64,000 nt of DNA from Phaeosaccion multiseriatum (taxonomy: Eukaryota; Ochrophyta, other classes), in contig OZ218952.1 of assembly GCA_965112735.1 (NCBI GenBank), positions 558,001 to 622,000 on the forward strand. Direction: 5' to 3'. The notes beneath the pieces are model-generated. The model saw only the letters and a program-made list of their open reading frames with translations, was not told where the DNA came from and made no database searches. A program made the position numbers and the translations under genes. Shown here in pieces: positions 23,601 to 35,972 of this stretch. Positions within the stretch are counted from its first letter, which is position 1. The number at the start of each line of letters is the position of its first letter.

Positions 23601-26600
23601 CGCTCACCGCCCTCTCCGCATTGCATGGGCTCGGGCTCATCCACCGCGACCTCAAGCCCGACAATATCCTCCTCACCCCCGAAGGAGACGTCAAGCTCGC
23701 AGACTTTGGCATGGCCATTCCTGAACGGGAGGCTAAGAGAAGCCCCTTCGCCGGAACAAGACGGTACATGAGCCCCGAGACGCTAAAGACCGTCGTGGCC
23801 TCCGCCAAAGCTGACGTATGGGCCCTTGGCCTCGTGCTGGCGGCCGCTGCGCTCGGCGGCTGTCCCGTGCCGAGCATGAGGGATGAGTTTGGCCAAGCAA
23901 CGGTCAACGAAGGTGTCTGGGGCGCCATTCTCTCCAAGCCCGCTTCGTTGGGCATGAGTTCCAAACTCAAGGACTTGCTGCAAGACATGCTGAGGCACGA
24001 CGCGGTGAAACGCCCCACCGCCGCGGAGCTGCTGGACCACCCGTTCCTGCAGAGGCGGTGGGACTGGGCTGGCGCGGTTGGTGATTCAGAAACCGCCCGG
24101 GCGGACGTGCAGACAGAGAGGACGACATGGGGTATACCGGACACGACGAGAGGTGGCCTGGCGGGAGGCGGGGACGGGGGTGGAGGGGGTAGATACAGCG
24201 ACACAGGCACACTAGTGAGCGAGCTGAGCGGGCACGGGATGCACCACGCATCGCTTCATCAGCCGCATACGGTGTGTTCGTATCTCAGCCTACCCGCGAG
24301 TCACAGCCAGCACGGACTCGTCTCGCGTGGCCGCAGCGGTAGCGGACACCACAGCTACAGCCAAAGCGAGTTCACCGCGCTCCTTCCTGGCGTGGCGGGC
24401 GGGCTCCTCTCTCCCAGATCCGGAGGAGGAGGAGCAGGAGCAGGAGGAGGAGGAGGAGGAGGAGGGGGGGGTACTACTACTGCCAGCGCGGTCTTCTCGA
24501 GAGGGGAGGCCTCACTGCTCATGTCGGAGTCTGGGAGGGGCGGAGGTGGCGGAGGCGGCTCGGTGGCCTCAATGGACATGTCATCTGTAGCCTTCAGCCG
24601 CGGAGGAGGGGCAGCAGGAGGAGGGGGAGGAGGAGCAGGGGGGGGCGCAGCAGGAGCAGCGGCGGAAGCAGCGAGCATGAAGGTGGTCGAAAAGGTGGTG
24701 AGCGGAAGGGCCAAACTGGGTTTGACGGAGGGCCTGGAGCAATCTCAGGCGGTGGCGGCGCTGGCTGCTGACCTCGGCCTCACGGAGGCGTCCCTTCGTA
24801 CTCTGTACGGTAAGTTCCCTGCTTTCTTTTGCTTTTTTTCTCGTCTTGCCAGGGAATGATTCCCATCAGGTTTGTGCTTATATTAACCTCTCTCCCTCCG
24901 TCTCTCTGCTCTCTCTCTCTCTCTCTCTGCACCACTCCGCTCTGATCACAGATGGTCTCATGGACGACCACCTACGCAAGCACAACTTCGCCATCGCCCT
25001 GAAGGAGGAGAGCGAGGCGGCGGAGCGGGAATCGATTCTATTGCAGGAGCAACAACAACAGCAGCAGCAGGAGGAGGAGGAGGAGGACGAGCACCAGCAG
25101 CACTGCGCGCAGGCCGACGGAGGGCGCGAGAGTGGTGCCTTCTCCACCTTCTCCATGAACAGCAAGAGGAAGAAAAAGAACATGACGAGAAAGACCAAGG
25201 CACGGGGCAAAGCTGCAGCGGTGGCAGCAGCAGCGGCGGCAGCAGCACGCAGGGGCGTGGGTCTGGGCAAGTTGCAGACCTTTGCCAAGCGTGCGGCAGC
25301 AAAGGATCGCAGGGAGGCGGAGAACCTCAAACGGGTGGCCAAGATCATGAGGCGAGATGTGCAGCAGGTGAGTGAGTCACTTCAGTCTTGTCTATCAGTC
25401 AGTCAGTATTGTCTGTCTGTCAGTCAGTCAGTCTCTCAGTGAGTCAGTTCAGTCGGTCAGGCAGTCGAGTCAGTCAGTCAGTTGGGCAGTCAGTCGGGTC
25501 AGATAGGCTGTCAGGCAGTCAGTCAGTCTGTCAATCTGTCAGTCAGTCGGTCAGTTGGGCTGTCAGGCAGGCAGTGAGTCAGGTTGTCAGTCAGTCAGTT
25601 TGACGGGCAGTCTGTCGGTCAGTCAGTCAGTCAGTCAGTTGACTGACTCTACTGTTGTTGTGATACCCCTTCGCCCCTCCGCTTGCTGCTACTGCTGCTG
25701 CTGCCGTTACTCCTCCGCTCCTCCACCTCTCTCCTCTACTCCCAACAGACCGACCGCTGGACTCTCTCCGGCCCGAGGGACAAAGGGTCTTTCCTGGGGC
25801 GCGACGTCGTGGTGTGGCTGACCGACATGGGCCTTGCTGCAGACCGAGCTGAAGCCCTCGAGATCGGCCAGCAGATGCTCGATATGGGGCTCTTCGTCAA
25901 CGCCGAGAGCAGCGGGGACTTTGTTGGGTTTGAGGCCCGGGGACCCATGCGCTATCAGTGGCCCGAGGACAAAGCGGCGGTAGTAGCACCGCTCGGGGCG
26001 TCCGCGTCGGCGGGGGCGGCGTCGACGACGGCCCCGCCGGGAGCCACGGTCACGTCTGCTGCTTTTGCTTCTTCGTACGCTTCTTCGGTAGCTGCGGCTG
26101 CTGCTGCCACTGCTACTGCAAATTCTGCGGCTGCTGCTTCTTCCAGCGGGACGGGGGCCGCGGTGCCGAGCAGCAGGAGGTGGAGGATTGGGGGAAGCAG
26201 CAGGAAGAGCAAGGGGAAGGGAAAGGGGCTCTTTGCAGGTCGGTGCGTCGCCAGCGGAAGCGTCGTCGTCGGGAGCGGCGGCGGCGGCAGTGGGCTCAGT
26301 CGGCCTACTGACACTGACCAGAGCGTCAACATGCAGAACAATCCGATGGGCGCGGCTTCGGAGTCGGAGCCGGAGCCTGATCCGGAGGCGGAGGCGGAAG
26401 AGGAGGCGGGGTGGGAGATGGATGACGACGAAGATGACCTTTCACGAAGCACCCACGTCACCTCCGGGACCATGGGGACGCATGCAGTAAGCACCGTCAC
26501 CACTAATCTCAGCGCGAGCTGTCCTGCTGGGCACGGCGCCCACCACCACAGAAGGGGGAGCAGCACTAGCACCATTGGCACAGGCGGCGGCAGCAGCAGC

Positions 26601-27353
26601 GTGAGCCGCTTTGCTTCGTCCACCACTTCCACCTACTTTGGGTTGGGTGCGAACAATCTCCCCGCAATTGCCGCGGCCATGCAGCAACGTGTCCCTCTAC
26701 AAACCCGGTGGTACCGAATGAAGCGTTTCAAGCATACCTTCCTGGGGTCCCAGGCGGTGCAATGGCTGGTGAAGGAGGGTTGTTCGGAGAGCGTGGGTGA
26801 GGCAGTCAAGCTTGGGAACGACTTACTTAGGGCTGGGTTACTGTGTCACATTACGTCTTCGTACGAGTTCCGGAACAATTCTCTCGTGTATATTTTTGCC
26901 GGTGCGAGCAGCCAGGGAGGGGGAGGAGGAGGAGGAGGAGCAAGAGGCGGGACGAGGTCTCGAGCCTCGATAGAGCAGGGGCCTGGGGCGTCTGGAGGAG
27001 CAGGAGGAGGAGGAGGAGGGGGAGGAGGAGCCCCCGTCCTCACCACCCGAAGTGGGAGTTGGGGGGTGGGGTTGAGTTGGACGAAGAATGGTGGTGGTGG
27101 TGGTGGTGGAGGAGGAGGAGGAGGAGGAGGAGGAGGAGCAGGAGCAGGAGCAGGAACAGGAGGGGGAGGAGCAGGAGGGGGAGGAGCAGGAGGGGGAGGA
27201 GCAGGAGGAGTAGGAGGGGGAGCAGGAGGAGCAGGAGGGGGAGGAGCAGGAGCAGGAGGAGGAGGAGGAGGAGGAGGAGAGGGAAGTGGCCGGCCAAGTC
27301 AGCAGCAGCGGCAGGAGGAGGAGCAGCAAGCGGCAGGATATGGCGTTGAATAG
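20631..27353 (+). CDS. STE/MAP2K-like Ser/Thr protein kinase fused to two DEP domains
   Basis: Five exons (20631-22571, 22964-23161, 23540-24809, 24952-25367, 25749-27353) give one 1,809-residue frame with matching phases. The N-terminal ~620 residues are low-complexity. The kinase domain (about 625-885) has a glycine loop (GKGSSCHVYKV), the ATP-binding Lys in MALKEVD, catalytic HRDLKPDN (D750), DFG (D768) and activation-segment GTRRYMSPE. It therefore looks catalytically competent and closest to the STE/MAP2K type. After Gly/Ala-rich spacers come DEP1 (about 1276-1350, GSFLGRDVVVWLTDMGLA) and DEP2 (about 1583-1661, FKHTFLGSQAVQWLVKEG). DEP domains usually bring signalling proteins to membranes or receptors, so a membrane-recruited MAPK-cascade kinase is a reasonable inference. 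The start at 20631 is the first in-frame ATG after a stop at 20502. Gly-rich repeats near 27,085-27,290 are an obvious expansion zone. Confidence 0.85.
25371..25648. repeat. CAGT-type tetranucleotide repeat filling an intron
   Basis: Imperfect CAGTCAGT/GTCAGT repeats fill most of the intron between exons 4 and 5 of the kinase-DEP gene, starting just after its donor GTGAGTGAG. Confidence 0.9.
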
Positions 27354-27737
27354 GAATAGGAAGTTCAAGCCCCTCGTGAAAGGAAAAGGGTTATATATAT
27401 ATATATCCCTAACCCCGGTTTTAGTGGCCATGCTTTCGCGAGGGGCCGAAATCGATGTTTCCGACGGTCGTTTTTGTCCCCTTGGCTCACTCTTTCTTGA
27501 CTACCCTCCAGGACTGACGAGTCGGAGGTATACGACCTCGGGGGCTAAGTTCCCCGGGGCGGTGAGACGTTACTTTTAGACAACCATAGATGGCACTTAA
27601 GGGTGAATATATAATAACACCTCCACGTGTGGATGATGCAATCACTGGTCGCGTCGTCATTCGAGGGCGATGCCAACAACGGGCTAATGTCCTATTCTTG
27701 TCGGCGCCTCACACGAATAATAATAATAGCTGCTGGG
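27354..27737. other. Convergent intergenic spacer with (AT)n
   Basis: Short space between the 3' ends of the kinase-DEP gene (plus) and the FAM135-like gene (minus). It holds a small AT repeat at 27392-27406 and no gene. Both transcripts probably end here. Confidence 0.6.
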
Positions 27738-28751
27738 CTATACATACTGGCCTGCGGCATTTGTGTGGAACAGGACCACTTCCTCTTCTTCGTCGGTGGT
27801 GGTTTGTGCACCACCACCCTCACCGTCACCGTCTTCGTCGCCCGTTTCAGTTTCGTCTCCGAACGATCCTTCGTCGTACTCCGTATATTCCGGACTACTT
27901 CCCCCCTCCACAGTCGTTGGCCTCGGCTCGATTTCCTCGATCAAAGGCCCTCCTCCTGCTCCTCCTCCTGCTCCTCCTCCTGCTCCTCCTCCTCTTCCCC
28001 CCCCCCCTCCAACTTCTCCTGCTCCGACTCCTCCTTCTCCTCGGGCGTAAGATCCTTCTCTCCGTCGCTCACCACGACCCTCACTACCACCACCACCACT
28101 ATCACCACTATCACCACTATCACCACCACCACCACCATCACCACCGCCCTCCCCATCCTCGACCCCAACCTTGTCCACGCCGTCCTGTTTCCTGTACTGC
28201 AGCACTGGAAGGATTGCCAAGGATAGAAGCTGGGCCACCAAAGACGACTCCAGAAAGAGCATGTGCCCCGACCGGCCCATCACTGACGCAAGCAGGCCGT
28301 CGTTCTCTGCAACTTCAACAGACGAGTCGAAGACTAGATGCATAACCTCTGTACGCCGCTCCACCCCACTCCCACCGCCTCCTCCTCCTCCTCCTCCTCC
28401 TCCTCCCCCACCAGCAGCCTTATGCACGACTTTCCTTAGAGGATCCTGCGGGGGGAGGTGTGGGCGCGAGTGTGTGGTGGTTGGCGCGCGTGTGTGTGGG
28501 GGGGGGGGGGGAGTGGGTGTGTGCGTGTATGTATGTGTATGTGTATGCGCGTGTGTGTGTTAGGGGACTATCCGACCTGAAATCGTTTGTTGTCAGAGCC
28601 ACTCACGAAAGAAGGACGAGGAACCATGTCCACCACTCACAGGGAAGAAAGAATACGGCACGGTAACACTCACTCACGCACACACACACAGACACATCCA
28701 CACACACACACACATCCACACACACACACATCCACATCCACACACACACAT

Positions 28752-28807
<56 letters not shown>

Positions 28808-31800
28808 ACGCACCTGCAGCCGCCTGGCCATTTCATCCGCCACCGGAGCCGCAGGCCCCCCCGGGGACGAAGTGGTTTCCGACGGCAGCTGCACGAGAGC
28901 CGAGTGCATCGGTACCATCCCATCGCCGAGACAAGTACCCAACACGACGTAGCGGAAGTGCTCGAACCCTTTCTGTCCGCTGAGTTTGAACATGAACGAG
29001 TCTTGCGGACGAGGGGCGTCATCAAGTTCAAGCTCTTGCAGTACTTGCAGACCCGTGAGCTGAATTGATTGATGGCCAAGAGGAGAGGGGATGGTAGTGG
29101 GTGGGGGTGAGGGTGGGGGGGAGTGTGTGTGGGGGGGGGGGGATGGCAGTGGATGGGGGTGGAGATGGGGGTGGGCGGGGCAGGAGGGGGAGACAGGAGG
29201 GAGGGGCCGTGGGGGAGGGCAAGCGAGGGAGCAGAAAAAGGCAGGAGAGGAGAGTGAAAGAGAGGGGACGGTGAAGGAGTGAACGGGTAGAGACGCATGG
29301 ACAGGTGTGTAAATCAAGGAAGATTGATGGCTTGGAGACCCAGATTCCCTCCCTCCCTCTTGCCTTCCCTCCTTCCCTCCCTCTCCCCCCTCTCTGTATC
29401 ACCAACTCCCTCACCTTTCTCAGCGCCCAGCTCCCTGTCTGTACTATGCTCGAGTTGCCATTGGAGCCCAAATGGGGACAGGAGAGGCTCACAAACGTCT
29501 GGCAGAGTCCGTGATGAATAAGCGGTTTCAGCTCAGGTTTGGTCAGGGCGGAGCGGATTATTACGCCCCCTAACGAGAAGCCAATGAAACTGATCCGCCC
29601 CTGCTCTCGCGCTCTCACAGGCATATTTCCATCGGGGTTGCTGTGGGTCCTTCGGTTTCGATGGCGGCTTCGATGGCGATGATGATGAGAAGCATGACTT
29701 TGCGGCTGCGCGGGCTTCTTCTTGTTGGATGGGGAGGAGGAGTCGCCATCTGTTGAAGGCGGGGGAGGATACAGGTAGGCCAGTAGGAGCTGCGGGGGGG
29801 TGGACGGAGGGGGGGGGGGGTAGAAGCATATGGGGGGAGAGGATTAGATGCATACGCTTACACATATCCCCAGTACACACACACACGCACGCACGCACGC
29901 ACACACACCACCACCACCATCGCAGCACTCAACTCACCTCTGGACAGTGCCCCCTGATGTACGTCTCCACCTCCTCTGCGAGCTTCTGTCCCAGCGTGTC
30001 AATGCTTGCCCGCTTGCTGCTATGAGCATTCGCACTGCTCGCCACAAGCAGCTCTGCTTCGGGCATGAGCACCGCGAGAGCACCGCACAGGGTGTCCATG
30101 TCTGACGGACGGCCTCCCAACCCGTGAACCAGAACGATGAGGTGGCCCCTACCGTACCAGTCCGAGCTACCGTTGAGTCCAAAACCGTACATTTCCTCAG
30201 CGGTAAGGCTTCTCTCCCCCTCTAATGGCACTTGTGTAATAGCCTCTGGTCTGGTGAGTACGTCAACGAGATCTGAAGTAGGCTCCGTGTTGACGTCCTT
30301 CTCATCACCCTCCTCCTCCTCCTCCTCCTCCTCCTCCTCCTCCTCCTCCTCCTCTCCCTCCTCCTCCTCCTCCTCCTCCCCCTCCTCCTCCTCCTCCTCC
30401 TGCTCCTGCTCCTGCTCCTCCTCTTCTCGTTGTTGTGCTTCTTGCGAGTCCTCCCTTGGGCCCAATGGCGGTCCTGAGGAGCTTCTTGACGAAGAAAGAG
30501 AAGAAGGAGAAGATACTCTTCTCGGTGGCCCGGGCCCGTTCTTCACTGCCCGATTTCGACTTCGGCTGCTGCTGCTCCTACTACTCCCCCTGCTGTGCAG
30601 CTTCCTGATGCTTCCACTGCCCCCACGGTTGTGCTGCTTCCTCCCGCTGCTGCAACTCCTAATTCTTCCACTGTCACGCAGACTCCTGCTTCTGCTGCTG
30701 CTCCGTACACTACCACTGCTCCGCTGCTTTCGGATGCTACCACTACCTCGACTCCTGACGCTACCACTCCCCCCCCTGCTGTGCGGCTGCGTCACCGGTA
30801 CAGAGGAGGAAGCGGAGGACAGAGCCACAAAAGTGCTCTGGCGCGCACTCCCAATGTTGCTGAAGAGCAGCTTTCTCGCCCCATAGGACTGGGAAATGCA
30901 GTACGGCATATTCCGGAGTGGCTGCTTGTCCACCACCTCGGTATTCACCGGTAGTCGCCAATTGCAGAAGCTTCCCACGCTCTCTCTTGACGCCGGATCT
31001 AGCCCTTCTCCCTCGGAGCCACCGCCGCTGTCAAACCCCCCCGCCAGCTCTCGCCAGCTCCGGCGCCGCCCCAGCTTCTTCTCTGGTCCCTGCTGCTGCT
31101 GTCGCTCGTCGGACACCTGCCGTTGGCGACGCTCCTCTTCCTCCTCCTCCTTCTCCACCTTCCCCTCCTCGGTCTCCTCGTCGTCGAGCTGAACGCCGAA
31201 ACCGTCATTCCACTCCACCTCTGGGGCTGCACTCACCATGTCTCTCTTGAGACAAGACTCCCTAAGGGCATGGTAGGTAATCGGGTCCATCATCGAACTC
31301 TGAATCGACATGTAGGCGTCATCTTCCCAGGGCAGACGCAGCTCCAACATGTGCCCACCCCACGCGTCACTCACATCCTTGAGCCAGAGCTCACGCAGGC
31401 CACCTAGTGCCATCCGGCTGCTGTACGGCAGGTGAATTTTGAGCCTATCCCACGCCTTTCGAGCCCTGTTGGAAGCCTCTTGCACCTCCGCTTGGAGCGA
31501 TTGGCCCAGCTCAGTGAAGTCCGTGGTAGGCCGAGGGGGCAGGGGGCGGAGGGGGGGAGACGACGCCATTGAGGATGGGGAGGAAGCGGCAGAGAGGGAC
31601 GTGAGTCTCCTCTTCTTGTCCCCCTTTACAGCCCCCGACCTCCTGCTGCCACCTTTTCCTGACTCCGCTACTGCTGTTTCAGGTGTACCCCTTGCTCTGC
31701 CATCAGTGGCGCGACTGGTGCTGCTGCTGCTCCTGCTGCTGCTGCTGCTGCTGCTGCTGGGGCTATGACCGCCGCTGCTGTGGCCGCTACCGATGCTGCT

Positions 31801-33895
31801 AATGGTTATGGTTGTGGCGTTATTGTTCCACCTCCCTCCTTCGTCATCCCAGGCCGACCACGGCTGCTGCCTCCCCTGCTGCCTCGCCTGCTGCCTCCCA
31901 CGCATTGGAAGCGGGTCCATTTCTGCTGGCGCCATATCCTCGCTCGGAAGCCTGTGGCGCGCCTCTACTTCGGGGTGGGGGGGCAGCAGTCTCTGCTCGC
32001 CCTCAATGCTCACTTCCTTCGCGTCCTCGTGGAGAGCGTCCTTCCACCTCGTCTCCTCCTCCTCCTGTTGCTCCTGTTGCTCCTCCTCTTCGTCCTCCTC
32101 CCTTTCCTCCCCGTCCTCCTCCTCCTTATCCTCCTCCTCCTCCTCCTCGTCGCCGTTGTCCTCCTCATCCTCGTCCTCGTCCTCCTCATCCTCGTCCTCC
32201 TCGTCGTCCTCGTCCTCGTCCTCGCTGTCCTCCTCTTCCTCCTCGAAGCTAAGTGTGGTCATATGGTTGCAGTCCGGCCCTGCTGCGCTGGTGCTCTGCC
32301 GCATGGAGAGGGCTACCGCCACCACTGAAGCCCTTGTTGCCGCAATGGTCGCCAGCTTTGCCTTTTTGAGAGACCCCACGAGATCCCTCGACAAGGCTGC
32401 CTTGGTACTTACTGGGCCGCCGGGGGCTCCCACCTCCCCTGGGGCCAACCAGGCGTCTTCGGACAAGGACGGTGGTGGAGACGTGCCTCTTCTCTTACAC
32501 TGGCCTTCTATCCACCGACCGTATCCAGCAGCACCCCCAGGGTGGAAGATGCGGACTATGGACGAGTGAAAGCTGGCCTCTAGAATCACCAGCCACGGCG
32601 GGGAGAAGGCAACCGGGTAGTACGCGTGTACCCCAGACCCCATACCAATGCCTCGCACCAACACTGTCTGCCGGCCCAGCACCTCGCTAAAGGCCTCTTC
32701 TTCGGAGAGCAGCTTGCCAATCTCCCCCTTGCTCGGCCCGCCCAGCTCCGGTAGCTCCGCTCTTCGCATCGTGAGCCGCACTGCGAGCTTGGTGCGGTCG
32801 ATGCCCTCTAAGGGCACCTGGACCATGCACGTGATACCCTCGCAGAGCTTCGCTTTCTCGGCCTTGTAGCGGATAGGGATGGTGCGACTGCGGTACACGC
32901 ACGTATTGCTGCTGCTGAGCAGGTGACCTGGCATGTGGCAGTCTGTGTCCAATATGGGCACACTCTGAGGCCCGACAGTGGTGTCTAGGAAGGACTCGTC
33001 TTCGGAGAAGTGTGCGCTGACGGCCTTGTCGTGTACCAGTGGATGAGCTCCGATGACCCCACTAAAGGGGGGGGCAAGGGGAGGGTCTACTTGTTGCTGC
33101 CGGTCTCTCTTGCTGAGAAGGCTGGCATTAGCCGCGGAAGCTCCTCCCTGCTTCTTGTTCTTTTTCAGAAGCTTCTTGAATGGCGAGCCGCGACTTGAGG
33201 AGCTTTCCTTCTCGTCTTGTTGCTGCTGCTCCTCCTGAGTCGGCCCCTCCTGCTGCTGACTGCTACCATCGGGCTCTACCAGCTCCACATCCACCACTGG
33301 GGGGAGGAGGACACGGATAGAACATGACGGGTGCGTGGTTGGGAGGGATGGCACAGATGCAAGAGGAAAAGAGGGGCAAGGGAGGGAGTGGAAAGAGATG
33401 GCAGCGAAATGGAGGAAAGAAGCAAAACATGGCGTGAGAGAAAGCGCAGGAAACAAGAAAAGACAAGAGCCACACAGAAGAAGGATTATGTCGAGCGGCA
33501 TTCGGTTCCCTATAGTAAGGAGACGGAGGTGCAAGCGTGAATTAATGATCCGTCATCCGCAGACCAAGCAAGACTCGCCACCATCACTCCAGGCATGGCA
33601 TACGCATCTCCCGCTAATGTCACGTCCCGTCTCTGATAGGAGACAGGCGTGCTGGACACACTCACTGCTTTTCTTCTACCAGAGGGCAAAAAGCCAGTGC
33701 GATTGACACAGAGCTCTCAATGCGAGGGAAGGGAGGAAGAGTCGTCACAACGGCTGCATCAGCGGCCCTTCAAGACACCCAGTACTCTCTTACTCGTTTG
33801 CGCTTACCAAAGAGCCCCTTTGCAGCGATGGCCACATTCTTGAAGCTGTGCAGATTGACGGCAAGCGCGATCACGGCCACCGGACCGGTAGACAT
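27738..33895 (-). CDS. FAM135-like protein with DUF676 lipase/esterase domain
   Basis: Five minus-strand exons (33895-33808, 33296-29938, 29600-29415, 29059-28814, 28445-27738) give 1,528 residues with consistent phases. The N-terminus ([17 protein letters not shown]) matches the FAM135 N-terminal signature, followed by a conserved-looking region ([17 protein letters not shown]). A long Ser/Glu/Asp-rich middle separates it from a C-terminal alpha/beta hydrolase of the DUF676 type: oxyanion segment [11 protein letters not shown], nucleophile elbow GFSLGG (Ser1158), acid GDGMVP (Asp1257) and a likely catalytic His in MGRSGHML (about 1354). All three triad candidates are present. The elbow reads GFSLGG where related proteins often have GHSLG. 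The substrate is unknown; family members are putative lipid or ester hydrolases. After the domain there is a Gly/Glu-rich tail ending at the stop at 27738. Confidence 0.85.
28676..28812. repeat. (CA)n with ACATCC interruptions in an intron
   Basis: CA repeat punctuated by ATCC units, ending at the minus-strand splice donor of FAM135-like exon 4. Read on the coding strand, it starts as GTGCGTGTGT directly at the donor. Confidence 0.9.
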
Positions 33896-35955
33896 GATGG
33901 AACGATGACTCGGGTGCACTGTAAGCCCCAAATTGCTGCTCCTCTTCAAGCTACGAGCGAACTTGGAGCTTGGCTCGCGAGCCTCAACAAATGCACACCG
34001 TGATGATGAATCCCAGCGAGAACCCCCAGCTTTTGCTTTGCCCCCCTCATGCTGAGCCACGTGCTGCTGCTGCTGCTGCTGCTGCTGCGGCTTCTTCCCC
34101 TTTACCCTCTCCTCTCAGCCTTTGCAATTTTCCTCCCATGCCGCTCCTCTCTTGTCACCAAGCGCATTTGTTCGGAGCATTGTTATTGACTTACTCGTTA
34201 CGAATTTCGAATTTGGTGGAATTTTTTTGTCCTGCCGACTGACTGCTCGACGAACCGCTCGAGGGCGTCTGCACAGCACACTGCCAAGGGCCAGTCTGTC
34301 TAATTCGAGTTTCTATAATTAATTAATTAATCTTAATGTTAATTACAAAGGAGCGCGGCGAGCGAAGGAGAAGAGAGGGAAGAAGAGGCGGCCCCGGGAG
34401 GCAAAAGGACCACCCCACCCGTCACCCCGCCAACAAAGGGCTATGAAGTGTACAAAACACCTTTCTCATCTCCACTGCAACGACTGATCCTCCTATGGCT
34501 GCTCGGTTGCTGTTGCTGTTTCTGCTGCTCGACTGCTGGTGGTGTGAGTGGTGGTGCTATTTGCTATTGCCGCTGCTACTGCTGGTGGTGGTCCTCCCTG
34601 CTGTTGGTGCTGCTGTTGGTGCTCCGGAGGTATCGTGAGTCCTCTCTCAGTGTGTGGTTGGCTGGCGATGGAGGACTGGGGGACTGGAGTGCGAGGCCGA
34701 CGTCGCCTGGGGCGCCTGTCTATTTGTGACAGTCAACCTGTCCACCTGCCCCCCTGGAAGGGCGGGGGGGAGGGAGGAAGTAGACGGTTCGACAGTGAGG
34801 TAGGCCAGCGACCAACACCAGACATCTCCCTCGTCTCTTTGGTCTCAATGTGCAAAGCTCTGCCCAGTCCAGACGCAATAATACTCGCGGCAACTGACTG
34901 ACTGACTGACTCGTCCTCTGCTCGGTTCTCCTCTCCTCTCGCCTCAAACCTCTTGTCTTGTGTCCTCTCCACTGTCCTTCCTTCCTTGCTTGCTTACTTG
35001 CTTCCCTGTGAGGCCATCTGCCCGCCATCCATCTCCTGGCTGCCGCGCCGCCGTTGCCTCACAAATTCACAAATGGTTCTCTCTTGTGTGCCATGTGGTG
35101 ATTAGAGCACCACTCGTCCTCGAGGGCCGGGCCTCCCTCTTCACTTTCCCGCTAGAGGCCTTGTCAGGCACAATGTCAGGCCACGGGGTGGGTCCTCTCC
35201 TCTCTCTCCCTTCACTGCTCGATTGGCTGCTGCTCAGACGATTCCGACTGTTCATCCCCACCCGATACCCCACCCGCATCTGCACTCGTAGCTGCTGCCG
35301 CTGCTGCCGCTGCTGCTGCTGCCGCTGCCTCGACCGCTGCTGTCGCCTCAGCCTCTGCTTCAGCTTGTGCTTCGAGGTCCTGTCGAGGAGGGAGGGCAAG
35401 GGTGGGGCGGGGACGGGAGGGGCAGAGGCAGAGAAGGCAGAGAAAGAGTTGCTAAGAAAGAAGGCTGCCCCAGAGGTGAAGCAGCAAGGCACAAACTAGT
35501 CTCTCTCTTTACTTTGGACTATCTAAACCTTCAAACCTTCACTCCTAGGGACCCAATTACCTTGAGAGACCCAAGCTAACTAAACTACATTGGGACCCAA
35601 TTACCTTGAGAGACCCAAGCTAACTAACTACGATGGGAACCATCTTAAACTGACCTTCAAAGTCGCGACGAGCTTCAATTTTCAACATCATTCCTTGAGG
35701 CCACATTCCATTTCACTTGCGACCCAAGCTAACTAACCTTTTCAACTAACCTTGAGACCCAATTCAACTAGAGACCCAAGCTGACTGACTACTTGTAAGC
35801 CTTCACTCCTTGAGACCCAAGCTAACTTGGTACCCTCCCCCCCCCAAACTAACTAACTCACTACTCAACTACCTCAAACCTTCAAAGTGACGACGAGCTT
35901 CAATCCAAAACCATTCCTTGAGGCCCAACCTAACGAGGAACCCAAGCTAACTAAT
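33896..35955. other. Intergenic region upstream of the FAM135-like gene
   Basis: About 2 kb between the FAM135-like start and the methyltransferase-TPR stop, both on the minus strand. It contains a CTG run (34063-34089), an AT-rich TAATTAAT stretch at about 34316-34345 that may belong to the FAM135-like promoter, and diverged repeats at 35541-35960. Open frames at 34960-35499 (plus) and 35067-35492 (minus) are low-complexity and lack support as genes. Confidence 0.5.
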
Positions 35956-35972
35956 TTAACTAACCTTCAAAG
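35541..35972. repeat. Diverged tandem repeats with GAGACCCAAGCTAACTAAC units
   Basis: Repeated short units (GAGACCCAAGCTAACTAAC, GGGACCCAATTACCTTGA). They are interspersed with three copies of a ~24-bp word resembling ACCTTCAAAGTGRCGACGAG at about 35653, 35878 and 35963. The third copy is the 3' end of the adjacent coding exon. Confidence 0.75.

Noticed and set aside
30137-32569. Plus-strand frames across the FAM135-like exon 2
   Set aside because: Ser/Leu/Pro-rich antisense of Glu/Asp/Ser codon runs. The minus strand carries the phase-consistent gene.
35067-35492. Possible extra 3' exon of the methyltransferase-TPR gene
   Set aside because: Low-complexity Arg/Gln-rich frame. No phase-compatible acceptor was found, and the upstream exon already ends in an in-frame stop.
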